From: Calliopum simillimum
Lineage: Eukaryota > Arthropoda > Insecta > Diptera > Lauxaniidae
DNA length: 64,000 nucleotides
NCBI GenBank assembly: GCA_951812925.1
Contig: OX638370.1
Coordinates: 102,500,897-102,564,896 of the forward strand
Reading direction: 5' to 3'
Below are positions 11,408 to 21,800 of this stretch, piece after piece. The translations under genes and the position numbers were made by a program. Every line of letters starts with the position of its first letter. Position 1 is the stretch's first letter. The notes beneath the pieces were generated by a model that saw only the letters and a program-made list of their open reading frames with translations, was not told where the DNA came from and ran no database searches.

Positions 11408-12265
11408 CTTGCATAAGGTTACAAAGCATCTGGGAGGTGATAGAGAAGGCCTAGACTAACAAAAAATTGCACCTGAAGGGGGGTATAAAATGTACCCTTT
11501 GTGACTTGTCATAGAAAAAAAATGTTATTGAGTCACCCTAGCGTCTTAGAGAACATTTTTTTATGACACTTTTAGTTTATTGTATGAGTTTTTTTAGAAT
11601 GTATTTGATTTATACAGTTCGGAAAGGTTTTGCAAAGTTCTGTATCTTTGAATTTGATATTTTAATTTTTTTTCCTAATTTTTGACTTTGGCGGCCATTG
11701 AAGTATAAAAAGATAGTATTAAAATATCTTAATATATTTTTTTTTTCGAATACTCGTTAAATTTGCTTTAATTCAGTGGTACATTTATTATACTAATGTT
11801 TTCATCTGAGGTCAGAAAAAACACTTTTCAAGAACAATCAGCTTCAAGGCTCCAGTAGAAAGCGCGCACATCATATGCAGCGAAACGCATGCGAGTAACT
11901 CGTGTGTTACAAAGAAAAGTATTTTTTTCGACCTCAAATTAAAAAGTTGGTAGAACAAATGTATGCTGAATTAAAGAAAATTTAATTAGAATTCTTAAAA
12001 AAAATATACAAGTGTATGATAATAGGACCTTTTTCATACTAAAATGGCCGCCAAATTAAAAAATTAGGAAAAAAAAAAAATTCAACTTTGAAGTCCAGAA
12101 CGTTGCGAAATCCTTTTGAATTCTATAAACCAAATACGTTCTTAAAATGCTCATACAATTAGCTTAAAGTTTCTTACAGAAAAAGTTTTCTCTAAAACGC
12201 TAAGGTGACCCAATAAAATTTTTTTTTATAAAGTAAGTCAGAAAATCACTTTTAACCCTGTAACT
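11408..12265. mobile_element. foldback-type element, copy 2
   Basis: This is the inverted and less interrupted version of 4440-5875. Its arms carry GAGTCACCCTAGCGTCTTAG (about 11530) and its complement near 12200, TTTGACTTTGGCGGCCATT near 11682 and its complement near 12040, and a core with CTTCAAGGCTCCAGTAGAAA near 11841. The outer right end AAAATCACTTTTAACCCTGT matches the outer left end of copy 1 in reverse. No transposase. Confidence 0.7.
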
Positions 12266-13430
12266 AGTTAAACGCGATAGAATGTTGCTAGCGGAGCTAG
12301 TAAATGTAATGCCCAGTTCAAGGGTCAACCATCAACGACTTTTATATTTCAGACAAAATACTTATAGCCACAATCGTTAATATGCTTGGATGACGAAGAT
12401 AACAACACAAAGCCTTGATCCAAAATGCAAGGAAAGCAGCTTCGAAGTTAGTTATAGAGCTCTACTAAGAAAATCGTCCAGCATTCACAATAAGAAGAAT
12501 TTGTTCGAAATTTCTGTGATGTATCACAACTTGTTGACAAAACTCTAGCCGATTGATGTATTCAATTCAATTGTTGGCTTTTTACCGAAAATACAAAGAA
12601 AAATGCAATGACTAATTGACATAGATGTACGTAGCACTTTTTCAAAGTTTCTGGTTGCGCTCCAATTGTCAATATTCGTACATACATATATATATGCATT
12701 AGATAAATGTTTTCATAAAAATTATTTATTGATTTGAAAAAAAAAAGAACAAAATGAATAAACTCTATTTGCCATTTTCGCATGACTATAAATAATGCAA
12801 ATGTGGCGTTCTAAAAATGTAGGTCAGTTCAGTGACTTTTTCGTCATTATTGGAGTCGTATTGTCCAGATGACCAACTAAATTGCAAACAATTAACGTTA
12901 ATGCCGATTGTCTTTTTTGTTGTTGTTGGCAATTGGTCTGAACTACGCTTACTACGTAATCATTGGAAAAAAATCCATAAAATCAACTCATGGGTGTAAC
13001 TTAAACTAAATACTTTTGTATCGTTAGCACGTGATGTTTTTTGCGGTAACATTTTTTATGTATGTGCCCACCTTTTAATTGACATTTATATTAAATACCT
13101 AATTTTATGCTTCAATTAATTTATAATTTTAGCTTTTATTTGTGGCGGCATTTGAAACAGAAGATAGGATAGAATTGTATGATTTAAAAAACGTAATCAA
13201 TTAGAAATGTTGGTATAGTCTTGGAATTTGACAGCTAAGTATTTACAAAATAGTTCCCGTGAAATTTCGTATGTTGACGCTTGTTATAACCATACCATAG
13301 CTAGAAATGGAAAAAGAAAAAATTTGAACTCTAGAACTCAAAACAATCCTTTGTGCATACACTCGTGCAGAATGCAATATTTTGCTTATAGAAGCATGCA
13401 AGACATAAATATCAAATAACAGAGAGATAC
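12266..13430. other. no gene seen; host-like intronic sequence
   Basis: Mixed AT-rich sequence with no identifiable transposon end or coding exon. The 12562-12783 minus and 13228-13446 ORFs have no domain and no splice-compatible partner. Confidence 0.35.
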
Positions 13431-13620
13431 ACACACCTAACCTCAATCAAAAAGAAGTTTCATCAAAATGCCAAACTAAACGGTTCACGGCATCTTTTTC
13501 CAGCTATTTCGTAGTTCCGATTGCAATCCTAGCTGATTGTTTTTTAAAATGTGGTCGAAAACGGCACATTTGAAAAAAACGGTGTTGTGTCTGAGCTCGG
13601 TCTTGGAATTGCTCTATATT

Positions 13621-13859
13621 TAGGCAAGTTCTGAAATCCGAATCTCTTCGGAAACGGAAAGAAAGCAATTTTCAAGAGCTCTGCATTGCTACAAATATGA
13701 TGGAATCTGATTTGTATTTCAACAGCTAAAATATGATAATTGTTCCTTTTCGATTTACCGAAACATAAATCCGACTTGGTGTTAATTATTGAAACGCGGA
13801 GCTCTTGAAGATTGCTTCCATTCCGTTTCCGAAGTGAATCAGATTTCAGAACATGCCTG
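13621..13859. mobile_element. MITE, ~240 bp, TIR GTTCTGAAATCCGA
   Basis: The left arm has GTTCTGAAATCCGAATC, CGGAAACGGAA and CAAGAGCTC. The right arm repeats these inverted, with GAGCTCTTGAAG, TTCCGTTTCCGAAG and CAGATTTCAGAACATGCCTG. A sister copy of almost the same length and order is at 34041-34278. It is nested in the foldback element. Confidence 0.75.
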
Positions 13860-14596
13860 ATTATATGGTTTTTGAGATATTCTAGCCGAAAAGTTCAAAA
13901 ACATGATTTTGAGGTTATAAAGAGGACGCACGAAATTGTTTTGCTCTTTGCTACTAAACGCATCGCTTAGAACTATTCTTCGTCTTCAAAATCAGCTTTG
14001 AATTGGTCTTTTATGATTTCTGCTTAAAAAGTTATGATCATTTGAAAATGAGACCATGAAGTGAAAAAGAGTGTGGGAATCCACATACGATTTTTAACTT
14101 TTGAAGTACTCGGTTCGTTGAACATGTTTAAAATGTGAAAGAAATTTTAATTTCGTTAAATCTGGTAAGCAACTTTAAAGTCCTAATCTTTGCCTTTAAA
14201 ACCTAATTTAAATTATGTTGATATCTTTTTTGTTCTCAATGATATCCTAACCTAAAAAGACACTAAAGTGCAAAAAACCCGTTTTGACAATATTTCGGTC
14301 TACGATATCTCTTAGAAACATGAAGATATAAATATAATTTAAATTAGGCTTTAAAGGAAAAGGTTGGAGCTTTTAAATATCTACGCCACATTTGACAAAT
14401 CAATGATATGTTACATAGTTATATAGCTTCAAAAAATGGCAAAAAACGAATTTTTTGGTCTTTAGGTTACAATATCTCATAAACTATACACGATAGAGCA
14501 ATTCTGAGGTTTGATTCGCGTTTTACATCGCAAAACACATCGATTGTTATTATTTTAATATTTGTTTAATGTAGTTAAAAAAATTTTTTTTCTTTT

Positions 14597-14752
14597 TGTA
14601 TGGGAAAATGCCCCAATTGGAAAAGCGATTATTTCAAAATTTTGTCGAGGAGTCACGAGTGAAAATTTTTTTATGCATCATTTGAACAGAATCAGGAAAA
14701 AAAATTTGATGTGCTACGACGTCCGATTTAGAACGGGTTAAGGCACACCGTG
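14597..14752. mobile_element. MITE, partial copy of the CACGGTG family
   Basis: From TGTATGGGAAAATGCCCC to GAACGGGTTAAGGCACACCG, followed by TG, this matches the complete copy at 49679-49876 base for base in long stretches. The left TIR (TTAACCCGTTCTAAATCGGA) is absent here, replaced by T/A-rich sequence. Nested near the right arm of the 13431-14947 foldback. Confidence 0.8.
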
Positions 14753-15264
14753 TAACTTTTTAACTCACTTTTGTACTACATTTGTGTTTTTAACATATTT
14801 ACCGTTTTCGACCTCATTTTGAAATACGATCAACTAGGATTTCATTCGAAACAGATTTCGAAACTATGAAATAGTTGGAATAAGATGCCGTGCAGCGTTT
14901 CATTAGGCATTTTCATAAAACTTCTTTTTGATTGAAGATAGGTGTGTTCAATAGAAATAAGCCACAGTGGTCTGTGAAAGAGCGCTAGCCGGTCGTAAGT
15001 CTAGTAATTTATGTGCACAATATAATAAGGACTGTACCGAAAAGAAACTGCCCACTTTGAAATAAAGACACAGTTAGAAAGGTTGATCAATTGTATTTTA
15101 ATTCCTTTTTCAATATTTTGTATTCTTATAGTAGATGTCGCGCTGTACTAAAAAATAAATTTCGTACAGAAAGTTCGCCAGACGCTACAAATTCAGTGTC
15201 AATAGTATAAAAATATTGTTTTTAAGTGCGGGAATACCTATTTTCTCCAAGGTTTTAAAAAAAA

Positions 15265-16090
15265 AATGGAAGAAAACAAGGTTCAGGTGACCCAAAACGA
15301 GAAAAGAAGGTAGTGACTTTGATATACAAAAACAAAAATATCTCAGTACGGGATTTGGCAAACAGAATGGAACCAGTATCGATGATGCAACAAGTGAAGC
15401 ATAGCCACAGCCTTAAAACATGCAAAATATATAAAGTACCCAAAATAAGAGAAACGGAAGTTCAAGTTGGTAAAACAAGGCTTCGAAGATTGTATGACCA
15501 TTTACCTCGAGAAATTACTGAATGAGTTATAATGGATGATAAAATCTATGTAAAAATGGACTCAAGAACATTGACAGATCTCCTAGTCTACTCAAAAGAG
15601 AAAGATAGTACTGTCATCTGTCAATATTGACAGTTGGAATAAAAAAATTTGCCGACAACGTCCCTTTCTGTCAATCTGTTTGGTCTTGCTTTCATAAACG
15701 AGCTCTATTTTTCGAAAAAGGCACGATATACGCCGTATTTCAAAAAAATAAGTGTCCGAAATACCGTTTTATACCATTTTATACGATTTTATAAGAAACA
15801 CAACGCATCCACAATATTTTGGTTTCAATTTTTCACAGCAGACCACGACTGGTCCACTATAAAGTTGCTAAAGAAAATAACATAAATTTCGTTCCAAAAG
15901 AAGGATACCCACTAAAACCTCCCGATTTTTACGCAATAGAAAAGTATTGGGCCATTGGAAAGCAAAACTTGGAGATATATGGTCGAGTTGCTGACTATAT
16001 CAAAGAATTTAAAAAAAACTGGCATAGGTTAAGCAGTATCGTTCAAAAGAGAGTTGTGCGGAATTATATACTTAAAGAGAATCAAACATA
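15265..16090 (+). pseudogene. decayed Tc1/mariner-type transposase
   Basis: Frame pieces are an N-terminal helix-turn-helix-like part (VVTLIYKNKNISVRDLANRM, about 15309-15370), a middle part, and a C-terminal part at 15819-16090 with PPDFYAIEKYWAIGK. The latter resembles the PELNPIE.(Y/F)WA motif around the third catalytic acid of the superfamily. Stops and frame changes separate the pieces. It is not functional. The LINE inserted just after its stop. Confidence 0.75.
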
Positions 16091-16155
16091 AAATTCCACT
16101 TAAGCTAAGGGAATTATATTTTTTTATATGTTTTAATGAAAAGTGAATTAAAACA

Positions 16156-17799
16156 TATATTTTCGTGGTGTAAAAAAAGGCAAAAGAAAAAATTACTAAA
16201 AACAGCTAAGTAAGTTACAAGCCAGTGCCTAAAACTAAAAATGCAAGTACTCCTGAAGAGTTTAGGCCTATTAGTATACTTCCAGCGTTATCGAAAGTTT
16301 GTGAAAGTCTAATGGCTGAACAAATTACGCAGTACCTAAATGACAAAAATCTTTTACACCCACTGCAATCTGGTTTTCGCAAGAGGCATAGCTGCTCAAC
16401 TGCTATGATTAAGGTTTTGGATGATATTCGAATTAGTTTTGATCAGAATAAGATTACTCTTTTGTGCCTACTCGATTTTACTAAGGCATTTGACAGCATT
16501 GATCATACTCTGCTTTGTAAAAAACTTGAGTTATTTGGTTTTGGTAACTCTGATATCCATCTTATTAAAAGTTATCTAACTGGAAGGAGACAAAGGGTAA
16601 AAGTTGGTAACAGCTATTCAAGTTACAGCTCCATAACCTCGGGAGTACCGCAAGGTTCTATACTTGGACCATTACTTTTTGTTATGTTTTTTAATGATTT
16701 ATTCGGAGTATGTGAACACTCAGAAGTTCATGGCTATGCTGATGATATACAGCTCTACATCTCACGTAGGAGTGGTCTTATTGAGGATTTATGTTGTTGT
16801 CTAAATGAAGATTTAGATAAAATTAACACTTGGGCTAGTAAAAATCACCTCAAACATAATCCTTCTAAATGTAAGGTATTGCCAATTTCAAAAAACATAA
16901 CCGTTGCCTTGGATTTTTCAGACATCTGTATTGGACCTGATAAACTTGATTTTGTGAGTAAAGTTAAGAGCTTAGGTTTTCACCTTAATTCAAGTTTAAG
17001 TGCTGTAGATCACATTAACATGGTGGTTTGCAAAATTTACTGTGTTTTGAGAAATCTCCGTTTATCGTCCGTTTTTACTCCTCAGAACACTAAGATTACG
17101 CTTGTTAAGCAACTAATTCTCCCCATTATTACTTATGCTGAAAATGTATACTGTAAACTTGATTCAGCTTCAAGCCATAAACTACTTGTTGCTTTTAACT
17201 GTGCTGTGCGTTATGTTTTTTCACTGAGAAAATTTGACCACATTTCAGAACAGCGTTGTGCAATCCTTGGTTGTGAACTGGATGATTACATGTACGCAAG
17301 AAATTGTATATTTCTACGTAATATTATTTTAAACTGCTCCCCTGTTTATTTGTATAATAAATTACAGTTTAGTCGAACAAAAAGATACACAAGTTTTATC
17401 ATTCCGGAGTTTAATTTTTTAAACTCAAGCAGATTCTTTTTCATCAATACCATAAGAGTGTGGAATAATCTGCCAAACTCACTTAGGCATTATTTGAATC
17501 GGAGCAATTTTAGAACTGATATATTCAACTTTTTTAAAAACAATTAGTATTAACTAAAAAAAAAAAAAATAAAAAAAAAAAATAAAAAAAAAAAAAATAA
17601 AATAAAATAAAATTATGATATATAGTCTTCCGCATTTTAAAAGTAATTAATATTTGAAAAAAAGTTATGATAAGATAATTTGTATTAGATTTAAGTATTT
17701 GTTCCTATATGTATACTGATTGTTTTGTACATCAAAAGACTAAGTCTTATAGCACTAATGTGATAATTAAATAAATTAAATTAAATTAAAAAAAAAAAA
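16156..17799 (+). mobile_element. 5'-truncated CR1/Jockey-type non-LTR retrotransposon
   Basis: It contains an open reverse transcriptase frame, a 3' UTR with A-rich and TAAA/TTAAA runs, and an A-rich end, all typical of LINE insertion. A possible 10-base target duplication AATTAAAACA lies at 16146-16155 and 17800-17809. It is low complexity, so the exact left limit is uncertain. The element sits wholly inside the Tc1/mariner-type element at 15025-17847 and is thus younger. Confidence 0.8.
16210..17547 (+). CDS. reverse transcriptase (C-terminal part of LINE ORF2)
   Basis: About 440 residues read without a stop. Seen in order are FRPISILP (RT domain 1), LQSGFRKRHSCSTA, LLDFTKAFDSIDH (first catalytic Asp), SGVPQGSILGPLLF, and YADDIQLY with the catalytic DD pair, followed by thumb and C-terminal sequence to FRTDIFNFFKNN. 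There is no RNase H domain, which fits the CR1/Jockey side of the LINE tree. The endonuclease half is lost by 5' truncation: an in-frame stop lies just upstream at 16207, so there is no natural start. The unbroken frame suggests a fairly recent insertion. It would be inactive without the endonuclease and promoter. Confidence 0.85.
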   Translation, partial: VSYKPVPKTKNASTPEEFRPISILPALSKVCESLMAEQITQYLNDKNLLHPLQSGFRKRHSCSTAMIKVLDDIRISFDQNKITLLCLLDFTKAFDSIDHTLLCKKLELFGFGNSDIHLIKSYLTGRRQRVKVGNSYSSYSSITSGVPQGSILGPLLFVMFFNDLFGVCEHSEVHGYADDIQLYISRRSGLIEDLCCCLNEDLDKINTWASKNHLKHNPSKCKVLPISKNITVALDFSDICIGPDKLDFVSKVKSLGFHLNSSLSAVDHINMVVCKIYCVLRNLRLSSVFTPQNTKITLVKQLILPIITYAENVYCKLDSASSHKLLVAFNCAVRYVFSLRKFDHISEQRCAILGCELDDYMYARNCIFLRNIILNCSPVYLYNKLQFSRTKRYTSFIIPEFNFLNSSRFFFINTIRVWNNLPNSLRHYLNRSNFRTDIFNFFKNN

Positions 17800-17849
17800 A
17801 ATTAAAACAAATGAAAGTGTGCAGTTACCTTTCGGTACAGTCCTTCTTA

Positions 17850-18831
17850 GAGATATCCTTAACTACTTAAAAAGTTAAAAATGTGCAAAACACAAATTTT
17901 TTTTTGTGATTTCTTTTATCTAAGTTTTGGATAACAAAAAAGATATCGATATTATTTAAATTGGTACTTTCAACTACCATACCAGGTTGATTGAAAGTTA
18001 TTTTGTCTTGTTAAACATTTTAAAGATCTTTAAGCTTTGGTAATACTTTAGTATGTACCGTACATATCTCGCAAAATATTCAAGCTATTTTGATGAAATT
18101 TGGGTGGCATATAAATACCATACTCTGGTCGAAAAGTGGGCACTATCAAACTGTGCTACGCCTACGTTTTTTGATTGCAAAATTAGACACTAGCGAAACA
18201 ATAATTTTAATGCTTTTTATAACTATCTTTTGCTATCTGTCTCAGCTGACGATGTATGCAGGCTATGTCTAGATGAGCCTTAGATAGTCGTATACATAAG
18301 CAGTTTGGAACATTCATTTCGGGACGATAACGAAATGCACTCCATAAGATCTAAAAACATGCTTACAATTACACAATGGTCGGTAAAAATTTTTCCATCT
18401 CCCGGTTATTCGAAATTTCTTAGTGCTTTTTCACACGCTTTTCAAACTTAGTACTTTAAAATTTGTCAATTAAAGAGTGTCCCATAACTTACCCAAGATT
18501 TCAATTTGCCGCCATTTATGCGGTAAAGTGACGCTAGCCAAGAACAGAAATCATTTGACAGCTGACAGTTAAAGGTTAGTAAAAATGGAGTATTACATGA
18601 AAAACTATTGATTGCTTTACAATAATTCAAAAATAATGAAAGTTTTGGTAAAAATAAGAATGAAGAAGATGCGCAGTACTTTTAGAAATGAACCTTAATT
18701 CAAATTAAAATCTTTTATATGAGTTCGACAATAAAAGGAAGAAATTTAAAGTTTTTTGAGACAATTGTCCAGCATACTTCCTACTCAACAATAACTTCCC
18801 ATACGTAATAGTATTTTACAAGAGAACTTAC
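17850..18831. other. intron of the PAN gene; no exon found
   Basis: This follows exon 4 in the gene's direction. It includes one GATGAAATTTGGGTGG-type unit (about 18091) and a CCCATAACTTACCC region near 18480. I could not find an acceptor plus open frame in the phase required (two bases carried over), so the next exon lies further left or outside. Confidence 0.45.
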
Positions 18832-18892
18832 CTTTCATTCCATCCATGGGATACCCTACACGATCTCGGTTACCGTTTCCATTAGGACGCTC
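18832..18892 (-). CDS. PAN gene exon 4: short hydrophilic exon
   Basis: A 61-bp exon between acceptor TTTTTTTCAG and donor GTAAGT. The in-frame product is KRPNGNGNRDRVGYPMDGNE, continuing the style of exon 3. The intron to exon 3 is only 63 bp (18893-18955). The exon ends two bases into a codon (AG), so Arg or Ser follows in the next exon, which is not found in this window. Confidence 0.8.
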
Positions 18893-21800
18893 TGAAAAAA
18901 AGAAAATATTTTATGTAAATTTACTATCGCCTTTCCAAATCAGACGTTTACTTACTCTTATTACTCCCTGGCATATAGTCCTCTGGATTAAAGTAAGTTG
19001 ATATCGTCTTGTCATCATTATAGTTAATCCCATCAGGTCGTGCAGCAGTTCCATTCCTTCGCACGTAATCATAATCATTTGGTTGCATTGACCCAGCATA
19101 GCCTGGATTTCGATCTCGCATCGGAGGCCTCGATGAACTGCCGCCGCCTTGCGGTGGATCTGGACGGTTCATGTAATCAACAAAGTCACCTGGACGATTG
19201 CCCATTGCAGTTGGACCACCAGTTGATGGAACAGTATTTTGTGTTGGACGATTTGGTGTGCTCGAGCCATATTCAGGTCTTGGATAATAGGCGGGTGTCG
19301 TCTGATCATAACCTGGTCTGCTAGGATGATTATTCGACCCCATCGAATGGTCTGGCCGATCATTAGGATATGACGACCCTGGCCTTTGAGTGTAATTTGG
19401 GCGACCATCTGATGGCAAAGGACTAAAAACCGGACCCGGTTGATCATAAGGACGTGTTGTTGTTGGATTGTAGTGTTCTGGCTTACCATAGCTATAGCCA
19501 TTGCCATAACCCAAACCGAATATAGGTCTTGGTGGTCCATGTGGTGTTGGTCGCATATTGTCATCCATTGGATAGCTAGGCGGCCTGTAGCGATCTTCAA
19601 CTTCTGGCACATTGGATGCATAACCACCAGGAATATAAAGGTCATCGTTAGGTGCCGGGTAGTTTGGCTCATAAAGCGTTGGATATTTGTAAAGTGGATA
19701 GATATCATGCGAAAAATACAAACGATCACCATCAGATGTACTTGGGCCAAGTGTCGTACCCGGGCCGCCGTCAGGAGCGTAGAGTGGCGTTGTACCATAA
19801 TAACTAGTAGGTGGCGGTGGTGGTGGCGGTCGATTATCTAAGTTTGTGCTAATTGTTGGTGATGGACTAACAATTAAAATAGGGGAGTCATCACTCGGAC
19901 GATTGGGTAACTGCAGTGAAGGTGTAGGTGAAAGTCCGCCATATCCATCACCAATACCGGCGTCACCACCGCCACCCCCTCCCCCCATGTTATCCTGCAT
20001 TGGTATCGTATTATCACTCAAATCGAAGCAATTCGTCTTACGTGCATACAAATCAAAGTCTGGATCAAAGATGATGCCATTTGGTCTTCCGCCAGAGGTA
20101 CCATACTTTTCTATAGACAATTGACATGTTCCATTTCCGCGTCGATGAACACTGCAAAGAAGAGGGAGAAGAAATTTAAATTGAAAAGGTACACATAAAA
20201 TTAGGCAATCAACGATGGACGTTGTTGTTGATGACTGATGACGTACCCGAATGAGATGGATTGGCACTTTTCGCCAGCTTGAATGCACTTGTCTTTGCAC
20301 ATTTTCAACGAATTGGTGTCTTCGGTGCGAAAAGTCTTTTCAAATGGCAACATCGCCTCCAAAGCGATGCGCTCGAAGCAATCTGAAATTGAAATTTAAA
20401 CAAATTAATTGGATGATTAAGTAATTTGTGTAGGAATGTATGTATGTGATGTCTCGTATTCGTTTTCGATTAGCAATAAGAATTAACTGAAATCACCCAA
20501 AAACAGATTTTTGTTTTGTTTTTGGTTGTCAATCAACATTGAAGTTTGGACACGAGTTGCATTCGAATTGGGGTCAGGATGTTGCGCAAGTTTTTCTCAA
20601 AGAAGTTTCATTATGCATATATAAAGTCTTTTATAGGATATAACCTGATTTTTAGCTTAAGCTATTATATATTTATATATTTATTTATTTATTTTAAACT
20701 TAACTTAAATGGAGATATCAACTAAAAGCGACAGTGGCACACTGCCATTGTTGTTTTAGATAAATAGAATTAATTTTTAAAATATCGCAAGCTTATCATA
20801 AATTTTCGTTTTCATGAATCACATTTTGCTTCCCATTATGAAAGTTAAAGATATCAGTATATTGGAGCTTTTGCATCTCTGATTTTTTTTAAACTTTTTT
20901 GTCTTGTAGTACTGGTTGAGACTAAACTCCATGATTTTTGTAAATTATGTAATCAAGCCAAAAACACAGACATTCGATATATAAAAAAATAAATTTTTTA
21001 AGATGAATCCGAGGTCTGAATTGCTCATATAACTGCAGGATTTCAAGATATTCTTGCTTGAAGCTGTATAAAGCGTTGTTATTAGGCTTATAGCTTAGTT
21101 CTAGGAAAAAGTGTGATTCCATTTTTATGAGGTGATCCAAAAGTAATGATAATCAATATGAGATAAGGGAATTATAGTTAAAAAAAAAAAAAAATTTATT
21201 TCTCTACATAGTCTCCTAGCAAGTCATTACATTTAGTCCATCTTTTTTCTAAGTCCATAATTTCCTTTTAAAAAAATTCTTTGACTTAACCCTCCAAAAA
21301 CACCTCTGCAGTAGTCATCGCTATCGTCTTTAAACTTTTTGCCTCGGAGGTGTTCCTTGAGCGGAGGAAAGAGGTAAAAGTCACTGGGAGCCAAGTCTGG
21401 CGAAAAGGGTGGGTGCGCGAGCAATTCGAATTCTGTTTCTTGAATGGCAGCCATCGGGATGGCGACTTTGTGAGCCGGTGCTTATCTTGGTGAAACAACA
21501 CTCCAGCTCGAAGTTTGCCTCGTCTTTTTTCCTTGATGGCCTCCCGCAATCTTCTTATTTGGTCTGCGTAGTAAAAGCCCGTAGCAATGGCTCCTTTTTT
21601 CTAGTATACCACCATAATAATACCTTCAGCGTCCCAAGAAACGGACGCCATAACCTTTTCTGCCGAACTTGACACCTTGAATTTCTTCGGCGTCGGGGAA
21701 GATGCTCGTTTCCAAGTCATTGACTGCTGTTTGCTTTCCAGAACAAAATTATGGATCCAGGTCTCGTCCATGGTCACGAAATGAGACAAAAAATTTTCCT

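Larger units (their letters stand above)
13431..14947. mobile_element. 1.5-kb foldback element with ~140-bp terminal inverted repeats
   Basis: The left end ACACACCTAACCTCAATCAA continues with AAAGAAGTTT, a C-rich ACGGCATCTT block and TTTTCGACC-type sequence. The reverse complement of all these appears in the same order at 14800-14947, ending GGTGTGT. The arms are about 140 bases with scattered mismatches. Two smaller MITEs are nested inside (13621-13859 and 14597-14752). No transposase reading frame is seen. A target duplication could not be identified. Confidence 0.7.
15025..17847 (+). mobile_element. Tc1/mariner-type transposon with a nested LINE
   Basis: The terminal inverted repeats are 15025-15051 and 17821-17847, about 27 bases with three mismatches, sharing AAGGACTGTACCGAAA. 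The similarity continues more loosely for another ten bases (CACTTT). Both ends are flanked by TA (15023-15024 and 17848-17849), the target duplication of the IS630-Tc1-mariner superfamily. Without the nested LINE (about 16156-17799) the element is about 1.2 kb, the normal size. Transposase remnants read on the plus strand. Confidence 0.85.

Noticed and set aside
19169..19841. Long ORFs on both strands overlapping PAN exon 3
   Set aside because: Shadows of the real coding exon, whose frame is fixed by three splice junctions and the PAN cysteines.
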